Assembly: GCA_910585895.1 (NCBI GenBank)
Contig: CAJUHY010000057.1
Span: forward strand, 1-17,177
Direction of reading: 5' to 3'
From: an uncultured Lachnospiraceae bacterium
GTDB lineage: Bacteria > Bacillota > Clostridia > Lachnospirales > Lachnospiraceae
Length of the DNA stretch: 17,177 nt
Shown here: positions 1 through 6,646 of the stretch, one piece after another
Position numbering within the stretch: the stretch's first letter is position 1
How the letters are laid out: every line of letters begins with the position of its first letter
Position numbers and translations under genes: made by a program
Notes under the pieces: generated by a model
Seen by the model: the letters and a program-made list of their open reading frames with translations, nothing else
What the model was told of the DNA's origin: nothing
The model's database searches: none

Positions 1-55
1 GTACAATGGTATCCTCCAAAATCTCAACCAGTTCACCTTTCATATATGAATACAT
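1..55 (-). CDS. ruvA: Holliday junction branch migration protein RuvA (N-terminal fragment)
   Basis: Only the first 18 codons are in the window; the gene runs off the left edge. The translation starts MYSYMKGELVEILEDTIV, which matches the usual beginning of clostridial RuvA (M-x-x-Y-[IM]-K-G-x-L followed by a short strand ending in I-V). RuvA binds the Holliday junction and loads the RuvB motor. The ATG lies 4 nt after the miaB stop codon, and a GGAGAGGTGA ribosome site overlaps that stop, so translation is probably coupled to miaB. The identification rests on a short peptide and should be treated as probable. Confidence 0.6.
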   Translation of the reverse strand, partial: MYSYMKGELVEILEDTIV

Positions 56-59
56 TCTG

Positions 60-1517
60 TCACCTCTCCTGCCCGGCCAATTCTCCATAATAATAAAAGC
101 CTTTGCACTCTTTCAGCTTCACCTTGACAATCTTTCCTATCATATCTCTGCTCCCTGGAAAATGGACAATAAAATTATTCCCCAGCCTTCCGCTAACCAG
201 GGTATCATCCTGTTCATTCACCTCTTCTACCAGAACTTCATCCAACCTTCCAGTTAAAGCTTCTGCCCGCGCTGCAGAGCAGCGCTGCACTTCCTTTAAT
301 AACCTGTCAAAACGGTCTTTGACTACGTCCTCAGGAATCTGCTCCTCCTTAACTGCCGCCGGAGTTCCAGTTCGTTTGGAATAGATAAAAGTAAAGGCAC
401 TCTCATAGCCAACCTTCCTTACTACGTCCATGGTCTCTGAAAAATCTTCCTCCGTTTCTCCTGGAAATCCCACAATGATATCTGTAGTCAGGGCAATGTT
501 CGGGACAGCTGCACGTATTTTTGCCACCAGCGCAAGGTATTGCTCTTTGTCGTAGTGACGGTTCATCTCCTTTAAAATGCGGCTGCTTCCAGACTGCAGC
601 GGCAAATGCAGGTGATTGCATATTTTGTGGGATTTACCCATAACCTCAATTAACTCATCTGAAAGATCCTTCGGATGAGATGTCATAAAGCGGATGCGTT
701 TAATTCCCTCTATCTTTTCGACTTCCTGCAGCAATTGGGCAAACGTCATGGGTTCATCCAGAGTCTTACCATAGGAATTGACATTTTGCCCCAAAAGCAT
801 AACCTCCACCACACCGTCTGCCGCCAAACGCTCAATTTCCCGCAGAATATCCTGCGGCTTGCGACTCCTCTCCCGCCCCCTGACATAGGGAACGATACAA
901 TAACTGCAGAAATTATTGCAGCCAAACATAATATTTACCCCGGATTTAAATGCATATTTGCGTTCAACCGGCAAATCTTCAACAATTTTATCTGTATCTT
1001 TCCAGATATCAATCACCATATCATTTTGCTGTAAGGCAGTATGCATAAGTTCCGCAAACTTGTAGATATTGTGCGTTCCAAAGACAATGTCTACAAAGCG
1101 GTAACTCTTTTTTATTTTCTCTATGACCTCTGTCTCCTGCATCATACAGCCGCAGAGGGCAATTTTCATATGCGGATGCTTCTTCTTATAAGCATTCAGA
1201 TAACCGAGCCGTCCCCAGACTTTATTGTTGGCATTCTCCCGCACAGTGCATGTATTGTAAATTACAAAATCAGCTTCCTCAGAATCTGTTATCTCATATC
1301 CCATAGCCTCCAGAATGCCCGTCAGTTTTTCAGAATCCCGGGCATTCATCTGGCAGCCATAGTTCTGCACATGAGCCATGGGAACACGCCCATGCTCTGC
1401 CTTAAACTGCTTTGTAAATTGACGGCATTTTGCCATAAAATAATATTGACGCTGCGGTTCTTCCTTGGGCGGTTCTGATTCTATCTTAATTTTATCCCAA
1501 TCTATTTCCTGAAACAT
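60..1517 (-). CDS. miaB: tRNA-2-methylthio-N6-dimethylallyladenosine synthase MiaB
   Basis: A radical-SAM methylthiotransferase that adds the 2-methylthio group to i6A37 of tRNAs reading UNN codons. With the start used here it has 485 residues. The UPF0004 domain carries cluster ligands C55 (NYGCQMNARDSEK), C90 (NTCTVREN) and C124 (CGCM). The radical-SAM CxxxCxxC is C200/C204/C207 (GCNNFCSYCIVPYVRGRERS), and a TRAM RNA-binding domain forms roughly the last 65 residues. NYGCQMN and NTCTVRE point to MiaB rather than MtaB or RimO. The roughly 45-residue extension before the UPF0004 domain is common in clostridial MiaB. An upstream in-frame ATG at 1532 exists, but the ATG at 1517 has the better ribosome site (GGAAAGGAAAAAC just before it). 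The gene starts 18 nt after the GNAT gene and is the penultimate gene visible in the operon. Confidence 0.96.
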   Translation of the reverse strand: MFQEIDWDKIKIESEPPKEEPQRQYYFMAKCRQFTKQFKAEHGRVPMAHVQNYGCQMNARDSEKLTGILEAMGYEITDSEEADFVIYNTCTVRENANNKVWGRLGYLNAYKKKHPHMKIALCGCMMQETEVIEKIKKSYRFVDIVFGTHNIYKFAELMHTALQQNDMVIDIWKDTDKIVEDLPVERKYAFKSGVNIMFGCNNFCSYCIVPYVRGRERSRKPQDILREIERLAADGVVEVMLLGQNVNSYGKTLDEPMTFAQLLQEVEKIEGIKRIRFMTSHPKDLSDELIEVMGKSHKICNHLHLPLQSGSSRILKEMNRHYDKEQYLALVAKIRAAVPNIALTTDIIVGFPGETEEDFSETMDVVRKVGYESAFTFIYSKRTGTPAAVKEEQIPEDVVKDRFDRLLKEVQRCSAARAEALTGRLDEVLVEEVNEQDDTLVSGRLGNNFIVHFPGSRDMIGKIVKVKLKECKGFYYYGELAGQER

Positions 1518-1535
1518 GTTTTTCCTTTCCAACCA

Positions 1536-2096
1536 TTAATCTTTCAATGTATATTCCAACTGGCAGTCATACAATTTGTATTCCTGCTGGCAACTGTATG
1601 GCTCTGCCAAATCCCCATCATATTCGTCTGCCTCCACGCAGCCAAGCATATGGTAAAACGCCTGTGTCTCCTGGGCGGGGTGTGCAGAAATATAGAGTTT
1701 CTCTGCACCCATTTTCTTTGCTCCCAGGCTGGCAAACCGAAACAGCTTTTTCCCCAGCCCATGTCCACGGCATTCGCTCGATACATGGATACAGGACAGT
1801 TGTACATATTGCTTCCTTGAACCGAAACGCCGGCTCTCCACGGAAGCAAAACCTATCAGTTTCTCCTGTGTAAAGGCCCCCAGTACAAGTCCTCTTGTAT
1901 GGACGGTATTTTTCAGGCACTTTACCAGAAATTGATATTGGGATTCACTCCAGTCTTCGATAAACGAAACTTCATTTAACACCCATAACCCCTGCTCACG
2001 CTGCCAACATTTTGATACCTCCTGACGGCGGTTAAAATGTTGGAATAGCTCTCGTGTAATCTGCGGCTCAGAAAGTATTTGAATAGAACTGTCCAT
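1536..2096 (-). CDS. GNAT family N-acetyltransferase
   Basis: A 186-residue protein of the GCN5-related acetyltransferase fold. The acetyl-CoA binding motif A is visible as the strand QLSCIHVSSE followed by the pyrophosphate loop CRGHGLGKKLF (R110, G111, G113, G115, K116). A second conserved region follows with the strand LYISAHP and the helix TQAFYHMLGCVEAD, which resembles motif B (substrate-binding end of the fold). The C-terminal 30 residues are rich in Y, Q and C and carry no motif I know. The substrate cannot be told from sequence. The ATG is 1 nt after the proA stop and a GGTGAG ribosome site lies inside the end of proA, so it is translationally coupled to proA. This coupling need not mean a role in proline synthesis. 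Confidence 0.88.
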   Translation of the reverse strand: MDSSIQILSEPQITRELFQHFNRRQEVSKCWQREQGLWVLNEVSFIEDWSESQYQFLVKCLKNTVHTRGLVLGAFTQEKLIGFASVESRRFGSRKQYVQLSCIHVSSECRGHGLGKKLFRFASLGAKKMGAEKLYISAHPAQETQAFYHMLGCVEADEYDGDLAEPYSCQQEYKLYDCQLEYTLKD

Positions 2097-2097
2097 A

Positions 2098-3351
2098 TTA
2101 CGGTCTCACCTGCCCATTTCCATAAATAATATATTTTGTACTGGTAAGTTCTTTCAGCCCCATGGGACCTCTGGCATGAAGTTTCTGCGTACTGATTCCT
2201 ATCTCTCCGCCAAATCCGAATTCAAACCCATCTGTAAACCGCGTAGATGCGTTGACGTATACTGCGGCAGCATCGATTTCATCGAGAAATTTTCGGGAGT
2301 TATTGTAATCTTTCGTAATAATTGCTTCGGAATGACCCGTATTATATTTGTTGATATGTGCAATAGCTTCTTCAATATTTGCCACTGTCTTGACAGATAA
2401 AATATAATCAAGATATTCTGTTCCCCAGTCTTCTTCCTTAGCGCTTACTATGTCGCTGCAGGCGCTGCAGCTTGCAATATCCCCACGCACCTCAACATTT
2501 TTTTCGCTTAATTTCTGTACCAGCCTTGGCAGCAGCAAATCCTTTACTTTCTCGTGGACAACCAGAGATTCACAGGCATTGCAGACGCCAATCCGCTGCG
2601 TCTTGGCGTTGAAAATAATCTCTACAGCCATATCAAGATCTGCCGTTTCATCTACATAAATATGGCAATTTCCGGTCCCGGTCTCGATTACAGGCACTGT
2701 GGCATGTTCTACAACCGTGCGGATAAGCCCTGCGCCTCCCCTGGGAATCAGCACATCTACATAATCATTCAATTTCATAAACTTTTCTGCCGTCTCATGG
2801 CTGGTATCCATGATGAGACTGATTGCTTCCTGAGGAAGTTTGCACTTGTGCAAGGCATCCTGCAGCGTCCTGGTAATGGCATGATTAGAATGGATGGCAT
2901 CTTTTCCGCCTCTTAAAATCACTACATTCCCAGCTTTAAAACAAAGTCCGAAAGCATCTGCCGTCACATTGGGGCGCGATTCATAAATTATTCCGATTAC
3001 GCCAAGCGGCACACGCTTCTGCCCGATGAGCAATCCGTTCGGACGCTGCTTCATGGACAGCACTTCCCCTATAGGATCTTCCAATTCAGCAATCTGGCGC
3101 AGCCCCTCTGCCATCTGTGCAATTCTCGCCTCTGTAAGCAGCAGCCGGTCTACCAGCGCAGGAGCCATGTGATTTTCCTTTGCCTGAGCGATATCTGTGG
3201 CATTTGCTTCTAATAATACCTTCATATTCGCCATCAGATAATCAGCTGCCGTTGTCAATGCTTTATTTTTCTGGCTGGTAGGCAGTACCCGCAGCTCCGC
3301 CTCCGCAGTTTTCGCTTTCTGTCCAATTTCTTCCAAAGTAAGGTCTGACAT
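2098..3351 (-). CDS. proA: Glutamate-5-semialdehyde dehydrogenase (gamma-glutamyl phosphate reductase) ProA
   Basis: Second step of proline synthesis: NADPH-dependent reduction of gamma-glutamyl phosphate, made by ProB, to glutamate-5-semialdehyde in the cytoplasm. The aldehyde-dehydrogenase-like protein has 417 residues, a normal length. The catalytic cysteine lies in IGVCNACESLVVH. Other family blocks are GVIGIIYESRPNVTADAF, VILRGGKDAIHSN, VLIPRGGAGLI, and the C-terminal stretch beginning GFEFGFGGEIGIST. Two adjacent ATGs (3354 and 3351) are possible. The second sits 7 nt after GGAGG, against 4 nt for the first, so it is preferred. The gene follows the folate cyclo-ligase by 13 nt. Its partner proB is about 2.4 kb away, in another transcription unit across an opposite-strand gene. 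Confidence 0.97.
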   Translation of the reverse strand: MSDLTLEEIGQKAKTAEAELRVLPTSQKNKALTTAADYLMANMKVLLEANATDIAQAKENHMAPALVDRLLLTEARIAQMAEGLRQIAELEDPIGEVLSMKQRPNGLLIGQKRVPLGVIGIIYESRPNVTADAFGLCFKAGNVVILRGGKDAIHSNHAITRTLQDALHKCKLPQEAISLIMDTSHETAEKFMKLNDYVDVLIPRGGAGLIRTVVEHATVPVIETGTGNCHIYVDETADLDMAVEIIFNAKTQRIGVCNACESLVVHEKVKDLLLPRLVQKLSEKNVEVRGDIASCSACSDIVSAKEEDWGTEYLDYILSVKTVANIEEAIAHINKYNTGHSEAIITKDYNNSRKFLDEIDAAAVYVNASTRFTDGFEFGFGGEIGISTQKLHARGPMGLKELTSTKYIIYGNGQVRP

Positions 3352-3367
3352 CATTATTCCTCCATTT

Positions 3368-3940
3368 TCATTTTATTTGCGCTCCACATTCGGTAAACAC
3401 CATATCCATAGGGATATCAAACTCTCCGCAAGGCGCCTGAGCGCCCATCTGCATTCCATAGCAGATGCCAACCTTTCGGCAGCCTGGATATCTGGCAAAA
3501 TACCTGTCATAATATCCTTTCCCATATCCCATGCGGTTCCCCTTTCTGTCAAAAACAAGTCCTGGGACAAATACCAGAGCAGCCGCCACATCCATAACAT
3601 CGTTACCAACAGGTTCCATTACATGGAACGCCCCCTCGGCAAACTCTTCCAAACCAGATACCTGATAAAATGCCATATCATTGCCGTCCACCCGGGGAAA
3701 CGCTGCCTGTTTGCCTAAATCCAGGGCTTTCTGTGCCAACGGCAGCAAGTTTACTTCGCTTCCCAGCGGATAATAAAAATAAACTGTCTCTGCTGCCCGA
3801 AAAAAAGGCTGTGCCTGCAAATTTTCACAAATCATCTCAGACCAGAGCCTAATCTGTGCCTGAGACAGCGAATCCCTGTTTTGCCTTGCTTCTGACCGGA
3901 TTTTTCGTTTCTCTTCCTCAATTTTCTTCTGTTCTGCCAA
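3368..3940 (-). CDS. 5-formyltetrahydrofolate cyclo-ligase
   Basis: An ATP-dependent enzyme that converts 5-formyl-THF to 5,10-methenyl-THF and so returns a storage or inhibitory folate to the one-carbon pool (MTHFS, YgfA/Fau family). The 190-residue product shows the basic N-terminal helix KRKIRSEARQNRDSL, the strand VYFYYPLGSEVN, and the family signature VPGLVF (125-130) followed by GYGKGYYDRY (138-147), which forms the phosphate and folate site. The start codon is TTG at 3938-3940, supported by AGGAG six nucleotides upstream. No ATG near the expected N-terminus competes. The first 23 nt overlap the end of the DUF896 gene in another frame, so the two are probably coupled. Confidence 0.93.
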   Translation of the reverse strand: MAEQKKIEEEKRKIRSEARQNRDSLSQAQIRLWSEMICENLQAQPFFRAAETVYFYYPLGSEVNLLPLAQKALDLGKQAAFPRVDGNDMAFYQVSGLEEFAEGAFHVMEPVGNDVMDVAAALVFVPGLVFDRKGNRMGYGKGYYDRYFARYPGCRKVGICYGMQMGAQAPCGEFDIPMDMVFTECGAQIK

Positions 3941-4139
3941 ATTTTTCTCCTAAATTTTCGATGCTCCCATCTGGATTTATAACATCAATGTTATTCAGCT
4001 GCCCGCGCAGGTTTCTGCGCACAATCGCTATATATTCCTGACGCAGCAGCGCCTGTTCTTTTTTTTCCTCTTCTGTTAAGCCTTCCGCTTTTGATTTTCT
4101 TGCCAGGTCATTAATTCTGTCAATTTTTTTCTGTTCCAT
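3918..4139 (-). CDS. DUF896 / UPF0291 family small protein
   Basis: A 73-residue protein of the DUF896 (UPF0291, YnzC-like) family. The family is recognised by MEQKKIDRINDLARKSKAEG, then LTEEEKKEQALLRQEYI, and a C-terminal block running RRNLRGQLNNI then DVINPDG. Members form a short two-helix hairpin; Bacillus YneA-operon relatives are linked to SOS-controlled cell division genes, but the molecular role is not settled. The ATG at 4139 has AGAGGG four nucleotides upstream. An in-frame open extension goes up to 4256, but residues added there look non-conserved. It is the first gene of the minus-strand operon that continues through the folate cyclo-ligase, proA, the acetyltransferase and miaB. 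Confidence 0.9.
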   Translation of the reverse strand: MEQKKIDRINDLARKSKAEGLTEEEKKEQALLRQEYIAIVRRNLRGQLNNIDVINPDGSIENLGEKFGRTEEN

Positions 4140-4227
4140 AAAACCCTCTCTTTGTATTTGCAACAGCCCACGGATGGTCCACCGCATAGAACGGCACAGA
4201 ATGTGGACTGAAACATATTTTATAACC

Positions 4228-4256
4228 ATTCTACTCCTTTTGGCTTGAAATTCCAA
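4228..4256 (-). promoter_or_regulatory. Candidate sigma-A promoter of the DUF896-proA-miaB operon
   Basis: On the minus strand, -35 TTGGAA (4251-4256) and -10 TAGAAT (4228-4233) are separated by 17 bp. This would start transcription near 4221 and leave a leader of about 80 nt containing GTCCAC/GTGGAC arms. The -10 overlaps a ribosome-site-like AAGGAG, so part of the match may be chance. Confidence 0.5.
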
Positions 4257-4273
4257 GCATTTTCGTCTATCAT
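4245..4273 (+). promoter_or_regulatory. Candidate sigma-A promoter of the phosphofructokinase gene
   Basis: On the plus strand, -35 TTGAAA (4245-4250) and -10 TATCAT (4268-4273) have a 17-bp spacer. The start would fall near 4280, at the left edge of the palindromic element, placing the whole element in the leader RNA. Its -35 is directly next to the -35 of the opposite promoter (the two together read TTGAAATTCCAA), so the promoters would compete for polymerase. Confidence 0.5.
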
Positions 4274-4277
4274 ATAT

Positions 4278-4406
4278 CTAGGGAAACGCTGATTAAAGCG
4301 TTTCCCGCGCCGGATTTGCGCTGCGAAGCAGCATATTTCCATTGCAAATCCGTGCGCATCCAACGGAGTATCTAGGGAAATAATGATTTAATCAGTATTT
4401 CCCTAG
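4278..4406. repeat. 129-bp MITE-like palindromic element
   Basis: The ends are imperfect inverted repeats: CTAGGGAAACGCTGATTAA at the left and the complement of CTAGGGAAATACTGATTAA at the right (17 of 19 match). Three hairpins lie inside. Hairpin 1 is GGGAAACGCT/AGCGTTTCCC (4281-4306). Hairpin 2 is CGGATTTGC/GCAAATCCG (4311-4352), flanked by GCGC arms and enclosing GCTGC/GCAGC. Hairpin 3 is CTAGGGAAATA/TATTTCCCTAG (4372-4406), enclosing TGATT/AATCA. There is no coding capacity. It fills nearly all of the space between the divergent promoters and the phosphofructokinase ribosome site. The size, terminal repeats and AT-rich flanks suit a non-autonomous mobile or REP-like element. A structured leader RNA is the alternative. 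Confidence 0.7.
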
Positions 4407-4438
4407 TAATATATTTTTCAAACGAAAGGAGAACAAAA

Positions 4439-5656
4439 ATGAAAAATCTTATTGTCGGACAGTCTGGAGGACCTACTGCCGTTATCAACGGAAGCCTGTA
4501 CGGCGTTGTAACAGAGGGACTGAAAAGCACAGAACAGATTGGCAAAGTATATGGCATGGTGCATGGAATTGAGGGATTCCTTGGCGGTCAATATATGGAC
4601 ATGGACACAGATATGACAAAGGACGAGCTTGCTGCTTTAAAAACCACGCCGGGCGCTTTCCTTGGTTCTTGCCGCTACAAACTGCCGGAGGATTTATCTG
4701 ATCCAGTTTATCCAGAGTTGTTCAAGAAATTTGAGGAGTTAAATATCGGTTACTTCTTCTACTGCGGCGGCAACGACTCCATGGACACCGTAAGCAAACT
4801 GTCTCGTTACGCTGCTTCTGTCAACAGTGATATCCGTGTAATGGGCGTGCCTAAAACAATCGATAACGATTTGGTTCTTACCGACCATACCCCCGGATTC
4901 GGCAGCGCTGCGAAATTCGTAGCTTCTTCTGTCCGCGAAATCAACCGTGATTCTGAAGCATATGACAAGCCAAACGTGATGATTATTGAGATAATGGGCC
5001 GCCACGCTGGATGGCTGGCAGCTTCCTCCATTCTTGCAAGATGCGAGAAAGATCCCAATCCGCTCTTAATTTACTTACCAGAAGTTCCTTTCTCTGAGGA
5101 GAAATTCATAAAACAACTGAAAGCAGCAATTGATGAACATAAACATGTTACTGTCTGCGTTTCTGAGGGACTGAAAGATGCAGAGGGCAACTTCATCAGC
5201 GAAGACTCTGTAGAGACTGCTGTTGACCAGTTCGGACATAAGATTTTAAATGGCTGCGGCTCTTACCTGCAGTCCCTTGTCAAGAAAGAACTCGGCGTCA
5301 AGGTTCGTTCCGTGGAGTTCAATGTCAGCCAGCGTTGTTCTTCCAACTGCCTTTCCGCTACAGACTTAGAAGAAGCCGTTACGGCTGGTTCTTTTGCCGT
5401 ACAGGCTGCCCTTAAAGGCGAGACTGGCTACATGATTGCTTTCAACCGCAAAGATGGCGCGTATGGCATGGAATGTGCTTTGGTAGATGTAAACGATGTC
5501 TGCAATAAGGAAAAGACCGTTCCACTTGAGTGGATTACAGATGACGGTTCCAACCTGAGCCAGGAATTCATAGATTATGCTGCTCCCCTGGTTGCTGGTG
5601 AGTGTCAGCGTCCTATGAAAGACGGTCTCCCAGTATTTGCAATTCGTAATCGGTAA
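4439..5656 (+). CDS. 6-phosphofructokinase, probably pyrophosphate-dependent
   Basis: A 405-residue phosphofructokinase A-family enzyme that makes fructose-1,6-bisphosphate in glycolysis. The nucleotide or PPi loop is GQSGGPTAVINGS (7-19). The phosphoryl-donor motif is GGNDS (110-114), with Asp113 where ATP enzymes have Gly (GGDGS). PKTIDND (138-144) carries Lys139 where ATP enzymes have Gly, plus the catalytic base Asp142. The substrate motif is MGRHAGW (186-192). Asp113 plus Lys139 is the established signature of pyrophosphate use; Asn112 in place of the usual Asp is less common. The length fits the long PPi-PFK clades rather than the roughly 320-residue ATP type. Ribosome site AAAGGAG lies 8 nt before the ATG. 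It is the only plus-strand gene in the left half and is flanked by minus-strand operons. Confidence 0.9.
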   Translation: MKNLIVGQSGGPTAVINGSLYGVVTEGLKSTEQIGKVYGMVHGIEGFLGGQYMDMDTDMTKDELAALKTTPGAFLGSCRYKLPEDLSDPVYPELFKKFEELNIGYFFYCGGNDSMDTVSKLSRYAASVNSDIRVMGVPKTIDNDLVLTDHTPGFGSAAKFVASSVREINRDSEAYDKPNVMIIEIMGRHAGWLAASSILARCEKDPNPLLIYLPEVPFSEEKFIKQLKAAIDEHKHVTVCVSEGLKDAEGNFISEDSVETAVDQFGHKILNGCGSYLQSLVKKELGVKVRSVEFNVSQRCSSNCLSATDLEEAVTAGSFAVQAALKGETGYMIAFNRKDGAYGMECALVDVNDVCNKEKTVPLEWITDDGSNLSQEFIDYAAPLVAGECQRPMKDGLPVFAIRNR

Positions 5657-5660
5657 TATC

Positions 5661-5701
5661 AAATCCCTCATAACGGCGATAGCTTCGTTATGGGGGATTT
5701 T
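5661..5701 (+). terminator. Rho-independent terminator of the phosphofructokinase gene
   Basis: Beginning 4 nt after the stop codon, AAATCCCTCATAACG (5661-5675) pairs with CGTTATGGGGGATTT (5686-5700), a 15-bp stem with one mismatch or wobble and a 10-nt loop. The T-run after the stem is short. Confidence 0.75.
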
Positions 5702-5740
5702 GGTAACAAAAGTATATGGAAAGTTCTATGACATATTTAT

Positions 5741-5773
5741 AAAAAGTTACTAAATTTACTTTAGTAACTTTTT
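5741..5773. terminator. Bidirectional terminator between convergent pfk and proB
   Basis: AAAAAGTTACTAAA (5741-5754) and TTTAGTAACTTTTT (5760-5773) form a perfect 14-bp inverted repeat with a 5-nt loop and T-runs on both strands. The right arm runs into the proB stop codon (5772-5774), so it can end transcripts from either side. Confidence 0.8.
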
Positions 5774-6620
5774 AGTCCATACTTTGTTCTATAAAATCTG
5801 CGATATAAAAGTCCTCATCATAATGCTCTTTGAACAGCGTTCCTTTAAATTTCCCCCCAAAAATCCTGTGCAGAATCCCTACATCTTCCCCATTGGCAAT
5901 AATCATGTCCGCACCTGAACGCGTGGCAATTTCCGCTGCTATCAGCTTCGTCTCCATGCCGCCGGTACCAACATCGCTCCCGGTCGTGCCCTTGCCCATA
6001 GAAATAATGTTCTTGTCCAAATTTTCAACAACCTGTATTAATTTGGCATCCGCATTTTGCCTGGGGTCATCAGTAAACAGTCCATCAATGTCTGAGAGAA
6101 GAATCAGCAAATCTGCTCCTGCCAATGCTGCGACAATCGCGGACAGGCTGTCATTGTCACCAAACCGCATTTCATAAGTGGATACAGTATCATTTTCATT
6201 GACAATGGGAATCACACCCAGACGAAACAGTTCTTCAAACGTATTCTGTGCATTCTTGCGTGAGACGTTGTCAAGCATTGTTCCTTTGGTCATCAATACC
6301 TGTCCAACAGTCTGGTGATATTCAGCAAACATTTTCTGATACGTCATCATCAGCCTTGCCTGTCCAACCGCCGCACACGCCTGTTTCGTGGAAATATCCT
6401 GGGGGCGTTCCACAAATCCCATAACCTGACGCCCAACGGCTATCGCGCCAGAACTTACGAGGCACACGTCTATTCCCTGGTTGCGGATATCGCACAATTC
6501 CCGTACCAGCTTTTCCAGCTTTGTAAAATTCAGTTTTCCCGTCTCCTCATGATTGATAGAGGAAGAGCCTATTTTGACAACTACCCGCTTTTTCTTACTG
6601 AAATATTCTTTTGACTCCAT
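5772..6620 (-). CDS. proB: Glutamate 5-kinase ProB (short form without PUA domain)
   Basis: First step of proline synthesis: ATP-dependent phosphorylation of L-glutamate to gamma-glutamyl phosphate, passed on to ProA. The amino-acid-kinase fold is shown by VVVKIGSSSI (13-22), CLVSSGAIAVGR (53-64), VNENDTVST (140-148), FGDNDSLSAIVA (153-164), LLSDIDGLFTDDPR (174-187) and GTGGMETKLIAA (218-229). At 282 residues it ends after the kinase domain and lacks the C-terminal PUA domain of the roughly 367-residue E. coli enzyme; such short forms occur in other Firmicutes. The ATG has AGGAG 9 nt upstream and lies 26 nt after the CmpB-like gene, so the two are probably co-transcribed. In many bacteria proB sits beside proA; here it does not. 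Confidence 0.96.
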   Translation of the reverse strand: MESKEYFSKKKRVVVKIGSSSINHEETGKLNFTKLEKLVRELCDIRNQGIDVCLVSSGAIAVGRQVMGFVERPQDISTKQACAAVGQARLMMTYQKMFAEYHQTVGQVLMTKGTMLDNVSRKNAQNTFEELFRLGVIPIVNENDTVSTYEMRFGDNDSLSAIVAALAGADLLILLSDIDGLFTDDPRQNADAKLIQVVENLDKNIISMGKGTTGSDVGTGGMETKLIAAEIATRSGADMIIANGEDVGILHRIFGGKFKGTLFKEHYDEDFYIADFIEQSMD

Positions 6621-6646
6621 AAAATAATACTCCTGCTTTCTATAAA

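Noticed and set aside
6..257. 83-codon plus-strand open frame at the left edge
   Set aside because: It is antisense to miaB and ruvA and has no coding signature.
1518..1532. MiaB start five codons upstream
   Set aside because: The ATG at 1517 has a purine-rich AAGGAAA site at good distance, while the upstream ATG has none; the difference is minor.
4140..4256. Longer 112-residue version of the DUF896 protein
   Set aside because: The family is about 70-80 residues and begins at the MEQKKIDRIN helix; the added sequence lacks family features.
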